Source of the DNA: Promicromonospora sukumoe 327MFSha3.1
GTDB taxonomy: Bacteria; Actinomycetota; Actinomycetes; Actinomycetales; Cellulomonadaceae
Length of the DNA stretch: 64,000 nucleotides
Assembly (NCBI RefSeq): GCF_000385135.1
Contig: NZ_ARQM01000010.1
Location: 1,054,001-1,118,000, forward strand
Direction of reading: 5' to 3'
Shown: positions 62,802 to 64,000 of the stretch, piece after piece
How the letters are laid out: each line of letters begins with the position of its first letter
Position numbering within the stretch: position 1 is the stretch's first letter
Notes under the pieces: generated by a model
Databases searched by the model: none
Told to the model about the DNA's origin: nothing
What the model saw: the letters and a program-made list of their open reading frames with translations, nothing else
Program-made: the position numbers and the translations under genes

Positions 62802-62807
62802 ACGGTA
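62802..62807 (-). promoter_or_regulatory. -10 box of the DUF2277 gene (leaderless)
   Basis: TACCGT on the minus strand, six bases before the ATG at 62795. Confidence 0.5.
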
Positions 62808-62848
62808 CGCCGGACGTCGCCCGTAGGGGAGGGGGCGTCGTCGGCCCC

Positions 62849-62925
62849 GAGGTGCGCTTCTACCCAGTCATTCGGCCCGAAACCCAGGTGATTCCGGGCC
62901 GAATGACTGGGTAGAAGCGCACCTC
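62849..62925. repeat. Long palindrome, family member 2 (31-bp perfect arms)
   Basis: Bases 62849-62879 pair perfectly with 62895-62925 around a 15-base loop. The outer part (GTGCGCTTCTACCC) is identical to the element at 43264-43338, and inner blocks (CGGGCC, GAAT) are also related. It lies between the stop of the MFS gene and the DUF2277 promoter, so it may end the transporter transcript. Confidence 0.88.
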
Positions 62926-62953
62926 CGCCGGGCGGGGCCAGCGCGACCTGCGG

Positions 62954-64000
62954 TCAGTGCCCGGCGGTGGTCTCGCGCAGCGCCTTGACGGGGATCGTGG
63001 CGGCGATCGCCGCGGACACCACGGCCATGCCGCAGCCGAGCAGCAGGGCCACGCGGAACCCGCCCTCGGTGGGCAGGGTGTGCTCGCCGAAGGTGGTGCT
63101 CATCCGGGCCAGCACCACGCCGATCACGGCGGCCGACACCGAGGTGCCGATGGACCGCATGAGCGCGTTGAAGCCGTTCGCGGCGGCCTTCTCGGAGGCG
63201 GGCACGGAGCCCAGGATGATCGCGGGCAGCGCGCCGTAGGCGAAGCCGACGCCGGCCGCCGCGACGAACGCCGTGGCCGACAGGCCCACGAGCGTGTCCA
63301 TGAACAGCGTGGACAGGCCGTAGCCCAGCGCCATGACCAGGCCGCCCAGCACCAGCGTCGTCTTGGGCCCGCGAGCGCGGGTGATGCGCGCGCCCACCGG
63401 CGACATGAGGGTCATCGCGATGCCCGACGGCGCCATCCACAGGCCCATCTGCAGCATGGACTGGCCCAGGCCGAACCCGGTCGCGGCCGGCGCCTGCATG
63501 AGCTGCGGTAGGATCAGCGACTGCGCGTACATGGCGAACCCGATCATGATCGAGGCCACGTTGGTGAGCAGCACGGCGGGGCGTGCCGTGGTGCGCAGGT
63601 CGACCAGGGCGTCGCGCGTGCGCAGCTCCCACCAGCCCCAGGCCAGGAGCACGACCACGGAGCCGGCGAACAGGCCGAGCACCAGCGGGCTCGTCCAGCC
63701 CCACTCGGCGCCCTTGGAGACGGCGAGCAGCAGGGCCACGAGACCCGCGGCCAGGCCGAGCACGCCCACGTAGTCGAACGGGGCGCACACCTTGGCGGGT
63801 GCGGCCGGGGCGGGGATCGCCCGCCAGACGACGACGCCGACCACGACGGCGCAGACGGCGATGAGCCAGAACAGGATGCGCCAGCTCGCGAACTCGGCGA
63901 CCGCGGCGGCGAACGGCAGGCCGAGGGCGCCGCCGATGCCGAGCGATGAGCTCATCAGGGAGATGGCGCCGGCGGTGCGCTCCTTGGGCAGCAGGTCGTG
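62954..64000 (-). CDS. MFS drug transporter (DHA2-like), N-terminus outside window
   Basis: 349 residues of a major facilitator, open to the window end. The visible start, LLPKERTAGAISLMSSSLGIGGALGLPFAAAV, is the TM4-5 region (motif C-like GxxxGPxxGG analogue), followed by about nine TM helices (WRILFWLIAVCAVVVGVVVW; APSGIAMTLMSPVGARITRARGPK; ALPAIILGSVPASEKAAANGFNAL). The number of helices and order fit the 14-TM DHA2 family of proton-coupled multidrug exporters. Substrate unknown. An internal ATG at 63955 should not be taken as the start. Confidence 0.9.
   Translation of the reverse strand, partial: HDLLPKERTAGAISLMSSSLGIGGALGLPFAAAVAEFASWRILFWLIAVCAVVVGVVVWRAIPAPAAPAKVCAPFDYVGVLGLAAGLVALLLAVSKGAEWGWTSPLVLGLFAGSVVVLLAWGWWELRTRDALVDLRTTARPAVLLTNVASIMIGFAMYAQSLILPQLMQAPAATGFGLGQSMLQMGLWMAPSGIAMTLMSPVGARITRARGPKTTLVLGGLVMALGYGLSTLFMDTLVGLSATAFVAAAGVGFAYGALPAIILGSVPASEKAAANGFNALMRSIGTSVSAAVIGVVLARMSTTFGEHTLPTEGGFRVALLLGCGMAVVSAAIAATIPVKALRETTAGH

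Overview
The window is chromosomal DNA from a very GC-rich actinobacterium. Pointers include GuaB1, HelD, DUF3000, FemX-type and D-aspartate-ligase-type wall genes, a TreZ/GlgX pair, many GTG starts and many leaderless starts. A Micrococcales member, perhaps Promicromonosporaceae-like, is my inference; nothing here proves the genus. I see no tRNA, rRNA, CRISPR array, transposase, integrase or prophage.

Layout. 1-1.7 kb: end of aconitase and an arginase-fold protein, convergent on a strong terminator. 1.8-9.1 kb: a minus-strand operon for secreted proteins (two-domain laccase, a ThuA/discoidin/sugar-dehydrogenase/PKD/DUF1080 giant, and a cupredoxin with Ig-like repeats) behind a near-consensus promoter. 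9.2-18.5 kb: small enzymes, a TetR/hydrolase pair sharing an operator, a Nudix hydrolase, a PLP dehydratase, an aminoglycoside-phosphotransferase-like kinase and HelD. 18.6-24 kb: guaB1 divergent from dxs and a carboxylate-amine ligase. 24-32.4 kb: PPOX protein, SNF2 helicase, a STAND/TPR protein followed by a small membrane protein, a phosphoesterase and a small HTH protein. 32.5-39.6 kb: phosphoesterase, membrane protein, MocR regulator, amino acid exporter, double-RCK membrane protein. 39.7-43.1 kb: fadAB beta-oxidation pair. 43.4-49.3 kb: FemX, RNase D, DUF3000, 6-phosphogluconate dehydrogenase and a D-Asp-ligase-like ATP-grasp protein. 49.5-57.5 kb: DUF805 pair, SDR, ZapE, PPK2, a TreZ-like pseudoenzyme, GlgX and a small unknown protein. 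57.7-59.7 kb: ArsR/SRPBCC/hydrolase operon. 59.8-62.8 kb: transsulfuration genes (cystathionine beta-synthase, then cystathionine gamma-synthase/lyase) behind a leaderless poly-cysteine leader peptide, then DUF2277. From 62.95 kb: an MFS transporter running off the end.

Most notable: (1) the laccase / sugar-dehydrogenase / cupredoxin operon, which reads like an extracellular sugar-oxidising chain and whose two largest proteins share a two-cysteine C-terminal module; (2) a ten-codon leaderless leader peptide with three consecutive Cys codons before the cystathionine beta-synthase operon, arguing for translation-based cysteine sensing; (3) long extragenic palindromes, two of one family (43.3 and 62.9 kb) and one perfect 44-bp palindrome (49.3 kb); (4) a TreZ homologue that has lost its catalytic residues; (5) TANNNT boxes exactly 6-8 nt before start codons at many genes, which both predict leaderless transcripts and fix start sites.
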